This document shows positions 52,409 to 64,000 of a stretch of DNA of 64,000 nucleotides, one piece after another; the first letter of the stretch is position 1; every line of letters starts with the position of its first letter. A program made the position numbers and the translations under genes. Under the pieces are notes generated by a model. It was not told the origin of the DNA. It made no database searches and saw only the letters and a program-made list of their open reading frames with translations. The stretch is from Varroa destructor (taxonomy: Eukaryota; Arthropoda; Arachnida; Mesostigmata; Varroidae), in contig NW_019211455.1 in the NCBI RefSeq assembly GCF_002443255.2, positions 49,369,873 through 49,433,872 on the forward strand. Direction: 5' to 3'.

Positions 52409-54263
52409 TTTGACTTGAATTATTTCGACTGCCGTGGCTTTCGTTCACTTATATAGCCTCTCTTTGACCTGTCTTTTTTCTTATATACATATCTGTGTAG
52501 TGCATTCGCATATGAAACCTAATGGTTCCGGTTCCGATAGCTTTATGGGCAAAGAGAATGTGATTGAGGATTAAAAGCTTTCATGCAAGGCAGAAGCTAA
52601 GCTGGCAGTCCCCAATCTTTAGATCATTAGTAGGGAACAGGTAACCTAGGAGACATCGGAGCAGCTCTTTAGTTCGCGGCCGTCAATAGTTCCTGAATCC
52701 CTCGCCGCCACTCTTCACGAGGACTTGTTCTCGCCATCGACGTCAGCAAAAACCTTCGAAATAGATGGAGGTTCATATGCAAAGCATTTGCCGGCGGTAC
52801 ACGAGCACTACTACGTGGGAGGAGTGTCTATTTATCGTACTACGTTGCTATAGAATGAATAACACTACGGCAAACCGATAGCCGTTGATTGTGGTAGCAG
52901 TAAAAGCTAACACGCCGCTACGATGGTATTCAAGCAGAGGTGCCCCCTAAAGTTGCTGCTTGAAGCTTAGGTAACCAACGTCGTGCAACCAAATGGTTCC
53001 CTCGCTCAATATGACGTCGATAGCAGAAGTAGCCTGTTGGCTTGAGCTGTGTTAATTGAATTGCTCGAAACTTTTCCCCATCACAGACCATCGCTCTCTG
53101 ACCGTCCGTTGTACCTCTGGATTATATTCTCAAGTCTCTTAACGACAGCGATCTATCGATCTATTGAATTACTTTTCCTTCCCTGTTCATCCGTCCGTCT
53201 GTTGGCCACCTCAGTTTTCACGTTGTGTCATTTATTTTGCAGCTCATTGAGCTCCATGCTTGGTTCGCTCGTGCACAAAAACTGAGTTACAATCACAGCA
53301 TTGCTGCCGACAAGAAACAACAACAGCTAAAAGCGTTGACTCAAGTACACAGCGAACATGTTATGTAAGTCAATCTGCCACGTTTACCTCTACGTTAAGC
53401 CCCACGTTTTTTCGTTCTCTTTGTATAGTGAGCTCCGCTAACGGATGCTGGCTAAATTGGATCAACTGGTTGTAAAACTTATTGCGACTAGCTGGTGGAA
53501 ATTTGGCCAATCCCGACCGCTCCATCAAAATTCTCTATACTAACTGGGAATGCGACGAAAAGACCGTCATTTGAAGGTAGATTAAATTTAGCCACTGTTT
53601 CGTCTGTCCACGATAACTGGGCGAAGCGGACGGCGGTACCAAATCATATTGAACTTGGAGTAGTTGGCGGTGTATCGGCAAAAAAGGCTTAGGGGAAAAA
53701 GCCCTCACATTGATTTCTCTTATTTTACACACACAGGGCAGCATTTACGCATGAACAATAGCATAGGTTTGAGACCTTACGCATGTTGTATGTTACAGCT
53801 TCAAAACAATGATTTTTAGTACTGTCATCCTGTGGCAAGGCGCAGTGCTTACTAAGTCTTAAATAGCAATAAGCGCATGGAACTAACTTATATCGGACTG
53901 CGGCACAGAACCGGTGTTAGTAACATCGCCGCTATCCAACGAAGACACAATTGGATATCGCTATCGGCTCTACTTTTGTGAAAAGTTATAATGGACACGC
54001 CATAAACGAACGGCCACAATACTACGATACCGTATTTAATTCGTCGTCTGTTTGCTAGAGAATAAATTCTACCCGTAGAACTCTAGTCGCCTATTATGAA
54101 TCGGAATCTAGTAATTTCTACCTGCATTAAGGATACACGCATTACTGATGAATAAATGTTACACAGGTGTATGATGCGCCTGCTCTTTAAAGTCATTCTA
54201 TGCGGCTAAACGGTCGGCAATGAAACAGGTTATGCGGGATAATGAGACAACGATGACCTTGGG

Positions 54264-56030
54264 TTAATTATCACATTCAGTATTGCTACTACTACTTCTT
54301 GCATCAACAGAAGCATCTAGCATTATCAAGGACACTCTTGCCGACTTTTCCCTCGCTCCACTTGCCGTAGCCGTAAAATCCATGAAGGCGGCGGCGCTAG
54401 CCGTTGCGGCAGTGCCTACGAACAGCGTCAGCGGTGATCCTAGTGAAGGCCTCATTGAAGGTCATCGTACGATACTGCGATGAAAGACTTCGTAGGTCGG
54501 AGGAGAACTGCCGCTGAGAACTGAACGATGAGACAAGAAGCGAGGCAGAGAATGGCGAAAGATAAAACTTGGTTTGCGGTAGTGAAACGGCACAAACCCC
54601 AGATCGCCTTTGGTGAAGCATAAAGTACAAGCAGCTATAAACGACGAGCCCATACAATCGTGCACTGAACCCCCACATATGACACGCAGTGCCCCATGTT
54701 CCGCTGCACTTTTCCTGTGTTTGGCGTCTGTCAGGCGGTATTGACGGTAATGGTGTCTCTGGGTCTAATTGGTCCATCTAGATTCTCTTTTGCCGCCATT
54801 CGTCAATCGGGAGGAGATTCGCCCGCTCCGACGATGAGCAGAAGTTTGCCCTCGTTTACAAAATAAGGACAATTGCGAGCAAACGTCGGTGTCGAAAAAG
54901 AGAAGTGATGGCAAGAGGCCCTTTGCACCGGCCCAAAAAAAACCATACGGAAGCGGCAGACTGATGCACGATCGTGAAGGAAGCTCGACCATCGCTCGGC
55001 ATCAACACAAGGCTTCTTTCGTTCGCTCGCAACAAATCCCGAACGCTCATACAGCGACAACGATATCCACATTAGTGGAACATCGGCGGACAGGATATGC
55101 GTAAGATAAGCACGGTATTGTCAGGTGCCGGTGACCAAGACTGCTGTTTGGATTAAGCGGGTTCAAGCGTTCATGGCCTTGTCCGGGAGTTTGTCGTTAT
55201 CGTTGCTGTAGGCTTGATGACGGTGGCAGTGAAGATAAGAATCAAGTTCTGGCGATGCGGTACAGAGAAAAGCTGCTATTACAGCTTGTGCGTTCTTACC
55301 CGCACTTCTGTGTATTGTAGGCGACAGGTTCCGCTATCACATATCGCTTCATAATGCTACTCAACCGGCATTTAGAGTTTCTGCTACTACATCTGCTACT
55401 GTCGTCCCATAAATGGACGTCGGCTGATAGTGGCGGTCGGATCAATAAATTGGTCTCAAAGAAGGACAAAGACACCAACCATGATGCCGTCTCCGCGGCT
55501 GCCTCTCTTCTTGCATTGCTAAAGGTCTTCTTCCCATCATCCCACACGCACAGATTGTCTGATTGTCCAACTCCCCCATGGGAATTTTCCCGCTTTACCC
55601 GGTAGGCCTGTCGTCCTTTTGACCAACTCGAATGTCTTGGAACAGGATCCTACGACCATGGTCGGACTGTCACTGGAGAAGGTGAATGACCAACAGCGAG
55701 GCAGTCAGTTGGCCGAAACCCTGTATAGGGTAGAGTGGAAGAACGGACCGTTCTACAACAGTCCGATCTTCCATTGCATTAGCTTCAGCAGCAGGCCCCG
55801 GTAGCTGTCGAATTCCTGTCTCTTCTACTGCCGGAGCAACGGTCTGCACTAATGCTAAAACTGGCTGGATTGTCGGGCTGTTGTTGCCGAGGCTAGTGGA
55901 GAAACACGGTCTGCTGTCATTCTCTGAGTATGGCTTGACCACCACGGCACCAAGCCAGTACTGGTCCGTGGAGCACAGCGCCGAACACGACAAACGAGTC
56001 GCTGCAGGCGCTTACGTCTCTCCGCGTTGT
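54264..56030. other. GC-rich block open in many frames, unassigned
   Basis: This is GC-richer than its flanks, with overlapping open frames of 60-126 codons on both strands. One reads AAALAVAAVPTNSVSGD near 54.4 kb on plus; another, on minus at 54397-54777, has 126 codons. None gives a protein I recognise and no consistent exon chain is visible. Openness on both strands at raised GC is expected from base composition alone. Confidence 0.3.
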
Positions 56031-56670
56031 TCGTAATGACATCTGTGAAAAGATGCTAACACTAAACGGGTAAAGCGCACACACATGGGTTCACCCCATG
56101 CACATACGATTGTCTCGTACTATGTGGCATATTTGTTCAAAACGCACTAGACCAACTGAAAAGCCTTCCATGATCCAAACAAGGTGGAAGGTTGGATTTT
56201 GCTCCGAATGCGAGTTATTATTGTTGCTGAAGTGATACGAAGGAATCAGTTATGATGGTTCAAGAGGTACCCGTATTTCTGTAAGCGCGTTTTTCTGTCT
56301 ATTTCTCCACAAACATTTTTTCAAGGCAAACATTTTTTTAGGCTGCGTTGTGAAATTCCAGTGAAAAGTTCTCTCCCATTACATCCTATTACAGTATAAA
56401 TTAAAGTATAGACAAGAGAAATGGTTCAGTCAGAGAGAATAAAGAAGCCATCAGAACTCGGCGTAGCTCGGTGAGCAAGCGATCAAGTAAACTATGCGAA
56501 ACACTCTTTAAAAAACCTAGGCTCGAACCTAAGCATATTGTATTCACACGGTATTTTCCATATACTACGCACGGAATCAGCTAAGTTACCCAAGCAGGCA
56601 TCCACGATTGTCTTCAGTCGAAGGTACCCATTACTCAGCATCGTTATTTTGTCCGACGCTGGGCACTTAC

Positions 56671-56722
56671 TGACTAACGTCATGAGAGCCTTAAAGCTAC
56701 GAATATTGCAGCCCTTTTGGCC
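56671..56722 (-). CDS. Possible 52-base exon beside a CT tract
   Basis: On the minus strand a long CTCTCT tract ends in TTTCAG, an ideal acceptor. It is followed by 52 bases and the strong donor GTCA|GTAAGT. The frame reads GQKGCNIRSFKALMTLVS. The pyrimidine tract is a microsatellite, so the acceptor may be accidental. Protein family not recognised. Confidence 0.15.
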
Positions 56723-56727
56723 CTGAA

Positions 56728-56750
56728 AGAGAGAGAGAGAGAGAGAGAGA
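56728..56750. repeat. (GA)n microsatellite
   Basis: About 11 copies. Read on the minus strand it forms the pyrimidine tract of the possible exon at 56671-56722. Confidence 0.95.
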
Positions 56751-59700
56751 AATACCTTGCGATACAAAATTCCTGCAATGTATTGTCTTTCCCAGCGAAA
56801 ATTTCAGCCAACCCTGAATAGCATCCAAACAAACTGGGCCCCAGTCGGCGTACAGCTTCACCGCTGTCAAAGATTGTATATGTTTAATTGATGCGTACAA
56901 TTTAGATATACACATATGTGTAGGTGTCTAATGTTTTACATATTATTGCCCATGCATTGCAAGGTTTTTAGCGTTGTTATTCCCCGTAATAGTTTTGTCT
57001 CCCCTGACCTAGTCTGCATAGTTAATATGAGTATGGTATTTAAATATTTGGTTTTTTGTGCTAGGAGTCCACTGTACAGCGGGACTTATCTTGCTCGTAA
57101 TTTTTTACGAGACATAGTGATTTGAGTGAGTACCCAGTCCAGAACGTTACCTAATTCCACTCAAGATAATGGCGTCAGTGCTGTATATAGCGCACATATC
57201 GGAGCATATCCGGACAAAACATAGATAGCAACACGGTGAAGTCATCTAACAAATCATTTAAAACTTGAAATTCTACGACTATCTGGTCGTAGCAAGAATG
57301 CAATTGATTTCAAGTTCAATCGAAAGGTACTGAAATCTGGGCTCATTTCATTGTCCAACCCACAAAAATTAGTTTCGCCAATAACTATTCTTGGATAAAT
57401 CGAAATGCCTATCATAATAAATAACTGCAGTGATAAGCATTGCTGGTTTCGTGTCTTATACTAGGAATTGTTTACATATATTTTACATCTGAGTCACGTC
57501 GAATTAGCAGACGATCTGCGTTATTAATGTTTTCACCGATCTGTTCGTTCGAAAAACAGATTTTTCTCTATATGTAGTGGGGGATCATTTCTTGTGGAGC
57601 TCTTTCTTGAAGCGAAAAGTTTCTGCTTGCTTGACCTGTTGTCTTTCGCTCTTGTAATTCGTCGTTAGTAGCAATAAAGGGTAAACAAGTCTGACGGGTG
57701 TATATATCAAAATTTCATGCCGCAATGCCGAGGACGTTCGCCGGCTTAATGAAGTCGTCTAAAAGAAAATCCAATTAGATCGACTACAGCATTTAGGTGG
57801 ACGACGGAAACGATCGCTGGGATCGCGCGAAGACGAGATGCGGTACTTTGGGAGATAGGTCTAGTGGTAGTACTAGCCACGAGCTTTTACTGTTCCACTA
57901 GTACTATATCGGAGCGCGGTTATCGTAGTCAGTTTAAGGTGGAGGCTAGACGGTCGTTGCCGCCTTTGCCACATTAAGACGGGATCCTTAATTAGTGTTT
58001 ATGGATACATCGTGGCCCGGTGCTTATATTGGCTAATTATGTTGACAGCGTAACGCATTGTCCTTTGGTAGCCAAACGCAGTACGCTACGTTTCTGCATC
58101 GTGTCATAAAATAGGGAATAAAAGCCTTAAATCTAACCGGTTACGATTTTTTGCTTGCACTCTAGATTGAGCATTCTCAAAATGTGACGAAGAATTTTTT
58201 ACAGCCGCGTATTAAGTAAACACTTCTGCATAATATGCCAATTAGATAAAATTTCGGTTGCCACGCCTCTGCGTTGTCGTACGCCAAGCACACACTTCTC
58301 TGTCTATCTGCGACGCGTAGTGTCCACCTATTGCGTGTACTAAATTAGGTGTACACATGTACTCGGTTCGCACTCTATAGAAGCTTTACAGAAAGCTATT
58401 TGCCCTGAACTTCCGAAATAGTCCGATACTATAATATGTGAAGTTCCGCCGCTCTCATTAGATTTATCATTACAATATATTTTCAATTTGTCAAGAAATC
58501 GCAGTCACGCTCTAACGAGACCTTTGTCCACAAGGATGACGCCCATCTTCATATCTAAACAAGAAACTATAAGCTCTAAACGGGTATTTCTATGCAAGAA
58601 TTGCGGCTAACGCCATATTAAATAAGCTTACTACCTTAATTAGGGCCCTTGTGCTCGCTCCGCGTCGTTGGCACATTATATACAGATTTAGCACGCTAAG
58701 AATCGGGACGCGCACAGCTGCGGAATTTATGGCCGCTTGAAACAGTGTGTGCTTCCTCTTTGGTGCAGGGTACATATACAAGATACTTAGAAATTGAGTC
58801 AAATATTTACAATAGGTATTAATCATCGCCCAATACATTTTCTTTAAACTAGATAATTCAAGCAAGACTGTGTCATGTGGTGTTATGTGTTTTTTTGAAG
58901 TATGTATTGTTCAATATACAGAGGGCTTGTAATCCCGCTATGTGTTAGACTTATAGCAGATCTAATCCACTAATCCTGTCCGCTATAAAGTTTATCTCGA
59001 CATGAAAAGTCGCATCTCGATTGTTATTGGTTTTTTCGTTATTCTGTAGTTGATAAAAGCTGGTCACAGCACAGACACGTCACTATCGCATAGCAAAGCT
59101 GCCCGATAGTTAGTTGAGGCCCTCGTTGCCATTCCTATTGACGTGATACATAATGAAACTGTTGCATATGAAATACTTATATTAGCCAAAGCTTTGCGAG
59201 AAAGAAATAGGGACAAGGGAAAGCTTTCGGACAATGTGCCGGAATAAAAAAAGAAGCATTGCAGCGTTGTCATCATTATCTCTATATGGATGTGAGTGGT
59301 TGGATGGATATACCATACCGACTTGCGGACTGATGGGATAGCTGATGAATGAGTGACGCAATAAGAGGAGTAATGGCAGCGGAATCACTACGGTGGCAGG
59401 TCATACTAGTTGCCACCTAGATAGAATGTTGCGAATTACCAGATCAGTCAATATATTACTCGAAGCTAGAAAAAGTGCAGTACCGATTGCCGCGACATTG
59501 TAACTTCTGTGTTTGCTGGAACCTTGGTTTAGTTTGTTTATTTTGTTGTTTTCTGCGCGACGCTATGAGCAGCAAGAAATAGAAAGAACACTCGGTGTTG
59601 TAATAACATCATATAGGCATATTATTTATACCTACAAATTATATGCAGATCGTCTGTGTATACCTCCAGGTTAGAAGGAAATAACGTAACTGGAGAAAAG

Positions 59701-61302
59701 ACAGGTGTACACTAAGACCTGCAAGACGTGTAGGTTGCCTGATATATAAAAGATGATAGAAGAGCACAGGCACCGAAGAATAGGACGCTATCATCTCGAA
59801 AGCAGTTGGCAGAAAGGTCAAGAATGACTGGGCTACTTTTTGCATCCGGCGATTACAATAGGGGAGTAACAGAAAGCCAGTGGTCTCGTGACTACAGCAT
59901 CGACAATGCCAGTCGGTACCGAAGATGACGATGATGAAAGCGCTGAAACTTTCGCAGAAGGAGGAGGTGTCCTAATGTAACCCTACGGTCGAGGTCGATA
60001 GGTAACGAGAAAGATAAAGGATCACAGAAACGGAGAGAGCTTGATTCGGTGCGTTAGCTAAACTCCTGCTAAATGAAACCTTGCACAGCTATATGTAGGG
60101 ATAGGAAGCCTTTTAGCGCACGTCAAACATCCATTTTGAGCAAATAGACGCTCGACCAAATAGAAACCTCCAGTAGTATACAACAATTAAATGAAGAAAA
60201 AAACACGTTGGGGTAAGATACTGAAGGTAAGTACCATTCAAATTACATAATTATAGCATTGTGAATTAAAATAATGGATACTATGAAAGAAATTTAAAAT
60301 TATCTATATATTGATATTATACCGTTATATACAGTAACACTGATCAGACTGAACAAGCGTCAGAATAGCTTTGCAAATGGCAATAACTATCGTTTGTTTA
60401 CGTTAGTAGCGCATATCGGGGGTCTGTTCCTTCTAGCCTCTGTTGCTGCCTCTTGAGACAAATGAATAAGCAACAAATCAGACTGCTGTTTGCATTAACT
60501 CGGAATTTGGAGGAGGACTGATGCTCAGAGTGAACGCAATATGCGTCTTGAGCGCAGCCAAACAAATACTTAAAAGGCGTGGGGGTTAAACTGCGTAAAC
60601 AGATCTTCCGTTATCTTTCGTAAAGGTTATTTGGTTTATAAACAACTTGATATTCCCATCATTGATGCAAATTATCGCCGCTAAATTTATTTATTCGCGC
60701 CTTTTTGAGATAGAATACGTACCGATTTAGTTCTTCTTCGTAACGAACAGCAGTATCACTGGTATGTTCGCAAGGGCTGAACAACTATAGGTTTGTCTGG
60801 GACAGCTGCTGCACCTTTATAAAAAGCAAGGCTATAACCATAACTAACAAATGAGTTGTAATTATTTTGTTTTAATCAATAATAGAGCTATGGTAAGAAG
60901 AATTACGCACAAAAGCGCATAAAGGGTAACAATAGAATTAAATATAATATTTTCCGATTACTAGTATATATAACAACAACTAAGGCGATCGTAGCAGCAA
61001 CAAGTAACGACGCTGAGTTGAATCGTGGATTTTGTGAATGGTTGGGCAGACACAATAGGTACAGAACGCATATGTATCCAGCATAGATACAATGCTAGAC
61101 CATGCGTACTACTCATGCAGTACCAGCTTCTCAACCTTAAGCTTCTTAGCTAACTACACTGCCTAGATAGCTGGAATAGGAAAGCGACTATCCTTATTGT
61201 GTTCTCCGTTTTCTTCTCCCTGAACTTTTTTCGCCTTCTCGCCCTCCTTTGGTCTCGTAGGAGTCGACGACAAAAACAGAGAGTTACGATGGTGAGGGTC
61301 AG
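56751..61302. other. No gene recognised
   Basis: AT-rich, with short frames only. A 91-codon minus frame at 58590-58865 has no motif. Confidence 0.5.
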
Positions 61303-62193
61303 ATGTCGTTCATCTGCTTCAAGCAAAGATACACCCTGCTTTGTATAAAGGAAAGCCGAGGGCAATACGAATCAGATGCCTCCAGCCAGGGAACAAGAAG
61401 ACCATCATTCGGTCAGCCCTTCACACATAGCAATGCATATATATATAAGGGCTGCCCCACCCGAAGGCAAAAGTCAGCCTTGATCGTCTCATGGCCGCCA
61501 TCTCGATGTAGTGTCTGCCTTCTTCTACATGGGATTTTATCGTTGGATGTCCCTACCAGTGCTTCTACTGCTACAAAGAGGCCATATCGTCCGGTCAGGA
61601 AGTCAAGAAGCCGGCCATCCAGGGAGGCAGTCACAATGAACAAGCAGAAGCAGCCCCTGCAGGCTACGGCCAAGCAACGAAAGGCGGCCGATGAAAGCGA
61701 CGTCAGCAGCTGCTAGGCGGACAAAGAAAAGCTGACGTCCGACGATCACGACGTGCAGCGCCAGACGGGAAAAAAACGCAAGGGGCAACGAGAAGGAGAG
61801 AGCAACGCAAGGAGCAAGAAGATTGTATATAGAGACAGCGCCCAGATGACTAGCTGGCTTCAGAAATCGGCAGACCAAGTACTTGGTGCAGTGTCACCAA
61901 AATTTACTGCGCCGAACTCATGGCGCAGCGGTCGAGTGGGGGCTACGCAACGAGTACTGCCAAATCAATAATGCCTATTTCACAAATATGCTTTCGGTCG
62001 GTGCTGAGCGTCAGCAGGGTCTATTGGGCAAAAAATTCATCGATACGTTTATTAAAAGCCGCAGTAGACAACCCTTTCAAAATGGGCGACTAAAAAAAAA
62101 GTAAAAATGTTACCAAACGTATATGAGAAACTTATGGTTGTTGAGAAACTCGGGTTCTGCAGTCAGTATTTCACTGTGGACACAGTTTATGAG
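61303..62193 (+). pseudogene. Broken coding-like stretch, Lys/Arg-rich, unrecognised
   Basis: The frame from 61303 to 61971 is open for 222 codons apart from one TAG at 61714. The same frame continues past it with TGKKRKGQREGESNARSKK and AQMTSWLQKSADQ. A second frame then takes over (61883-62104) with WGLRNEYCQINNAYFTNML and GLLGKKFIDTFIKSRSR. After an A-rich run at 62092-62106 a third frame reads MLPNVYEKLMVVEKLGF and FTVDTVYE, and meets the strong donor GAG|GTAAGT at 62193/62194. The pattern suits a decayed gene or transposon protein, or a gene with sequencing errors. Family not recognised. Confidence 0.35.
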
Positions 62194-62649
62194 GTAAGTA
62201 CATCCATCAGGTGTGCTGATCTGATGTGCTTCGAGCTATCGGGATGACGCGCGGCATTCGAAAATATCGCAACGATCAAGGAACACTAAGTTGCCACATA
62301 CGACGAGCTGATACGATGTTCTTCCAAGCTTTACCTATTTCTTAAACTGTATGCAAATTTATCAACGGCGGCTGGCGGTGAACGTTTTCTAATGGCAACG
62401 CAACATCTACTTTGGATCGACTCTTGACTGGGCGAAGACTGAAAACTGAACTCGTGTACCTACCCGACTATTATAGTGGGATTGTGCAACTTGCCTGGCT
62501 TATCAAACATTCTATTACTTTTTACCCTGAAATCTGTCATATTATAACTACTATTTGTACGTAACGTTTATCTGACGAAACAGAAGGAGATCATACAGAG
62601 AATCGGAAAGACGAATCCGATCGTCTCAGATTGTATATACATATACATA

Positions 62650-62680
62650 TTAGGTCGGTCAGTATAAAAATCCGACCTTA
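62650..62680. repeat. Short hairpin resembling a mariner terminus
   Basis: TTAGGTCGGTC at 62650 and CCGACCTTA ending at 62680 form an inverted repeat with 8 of 9 paired positions. TTAGGTYGG is a common start of mariner terminal repeats. No transposase remnant follows within the window that I can recognise. Confidence 0.3.
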
Positions 62681-64000
62681 TATTCTATTATATATAATGG
62701 CATTTTCTTCTATGGTATTGTTGTCGTATTTGATGAGCGACCTACTACTAGGAGCATGAGGCTTTTAAAAAATTGAAGAATAATTTAAAACTACGTCACA
62801 TTCAATATGAAATTGTTCGCAGCTGTGGCAAAAACCGACCCATGTCAGAATTTACGAGTGTTAGTGCTCAGATTTGGTGTATGTAAAAATATTGTACTGG
62901 CCTGCTTTGGTCAAGTCAATAAACTGGACAAATCCTTTCACGTTATAGCAATGACCTATTATTGCATGGAATAGCGCTGAGAACTGACATTTTATATATT
63001 AGTGAATGAATCGGCAGGACATCATTCCAAATTAAGTCACCCGCGGTACTCGTCAAAGGCCAGATTGGCATTTCTTCTTCAAATTAAAATATTTCAATTT
63101 CTTAATATGAGATCAAAATTTTTCTTCGAGACCCAATAGACTCCCGTACATCGGTTTTTATAGCAGCCTGGTGATAAACTCACGATCCAAATCCTATCGA
63201 AGGTCAACTAACTATATTTCTGAAAAGTTGAAACTTTTCTTCTTTCCTTGCATTTCAAATTAACTGGTTGTATATATTATATAGGTTAGGACAAATTTTG
63301 GTGGGCTCTTTTTCGTGTGTTTTTTTGTTGGAATAAAACAGGCAATTCGTTGCTGTGAAGAACAGACATTTTTGTAATGTAAATAAAGACGAGCTACTGT
63401 CGAATTTCTTTGCGCGATATGAACCCTTACCAAAGTCAAAAACTTATTTTTTTGCTCAAAATCGGTTATCGACATTACTGCTTTTTTTTTTTTTTTTTTA
63501 TAAAATCTGAGAAAAATTTCCTACAGGAAAGCCAAAAAACCCTCGATCACTTTCAGATTCAAATATAAAAACTTTAAATCGCGCGAGAGACATACTTTTT
63601 CGGTACAGGCATTAACAACAGTTCTCTATGGGAGACGATTCAATTATCAGTTTAATCGTTTAGACAAGCTCTGATAGTCAGGCTTTTTGAGACTTTTTGC
63701 ACTTTTTAAGCCAGGCGTTTCTGCCATATGCCTATAATTTAATTTTTTTGCATGTACCTCATTTGAGCGATACCTTAGTTAGTTTATACCTGTGAATAGC
63801 ACGACGTTAAAAGAGTTGAGAGTTAAAGAAGGAATCTTTTGAAAATGACTAATGGGTGTTTTATATCCTCAATGGAAACTCCAATTGCAATCAATGGTAA
63901 CGTCAAACATTTCGTTGAAATATCAGTTTTTAATCAGATAATATCTTGGGAAAAAGGTAAACGAAAAAGCCCTGATTTAGGTGTAGCACCTTATATATAT
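62681..64000. other. No gene recognised
   Basis: AT-rich DNA after the mariner-like hairpin, ending in a low-complexity T-rich stretch. No supported feature besides the poly-T run. Confidence 0.5.
63482..63499. repeat. Poly-T run
   Basis: Eighteen consecutive T. Confidence 0.95.

Larger units (their letters stand above)
50816..54263. other. No gene recognised
   Basis: This interval follows the transporter. It holds the palindrome and the 13-bp tandem repeat listed. Open frames here are short or, like 50839-51210 on minus, have no recognisable content. Confidence 0.5.

Noticed and set aside
56500..56570. Minus-strand AGGTTCGAGCCT followed by a T run, like a tRNA 3' end
   Set aside because: The acceptor stem cannot be formed and the supposed A box is weak.

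Overview
This window is eukaryotic nuclear DNA from an animal, most likely an arthropod. A parasitiform mite or a relative is my best guess, because the DNA is AT-rich, the introns are long, dinucleotide repeats are common and an old mariner transposon is present. The species cannot be read from the sequence. There is no bacterial-style gene packing, and nearly all open frames are short chance frames.

The one gene I can call with confidence lies on the plus strand from about 38.3 or 40.1 kb to 50.4 kb. It encodes a 12-helix major facilitator of the MFSD4 / sodium-dependent glucose transporter 1 (NaGLT1) family. Five coding exons (40072-40137, 41446-41572, 46793-46951, 47894-48595, 50154-50395) join in frame at GT-AG introns. 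A five-codon first exon at 38274-38288 is proposed and would give a 436-residue protein. The first AATAAA after the stop is at 50810. The introns hold a near-perfect 29-bp hairpin (40745-40809), several microsatellites and a GC-rich block (44.9-45.96 kb).

The second clear feature is a dead mariner transposase (29.37-30.29 kb, plus strand). It has stops, frameshifts and a deletion, but all three catalytic-motif neighbourhoods can still be recognised.

The rest is non-coding or undecided. Two minus-strand stretches (about 27.4 kb and 19.4 kb) resemble ankyrin-repeat exons and may belong to one sparse gene. A 48-bp exon-like segment lies at 23.88 kb and a 52-bp one at 56.7 kb. A broken, lysine-rich coding-like stretch (61.3-62.19 kb) ends at a strong splice donor. 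GC-rich blocks at 54.2-56.0 kb and 44.9-45.96 kb are open in many frames and remain unexplained. I saw no CRISPR array, rRNA or convincing tRNA. I also saw no clearly new multi-gene system; the undecided items are listed as leads.
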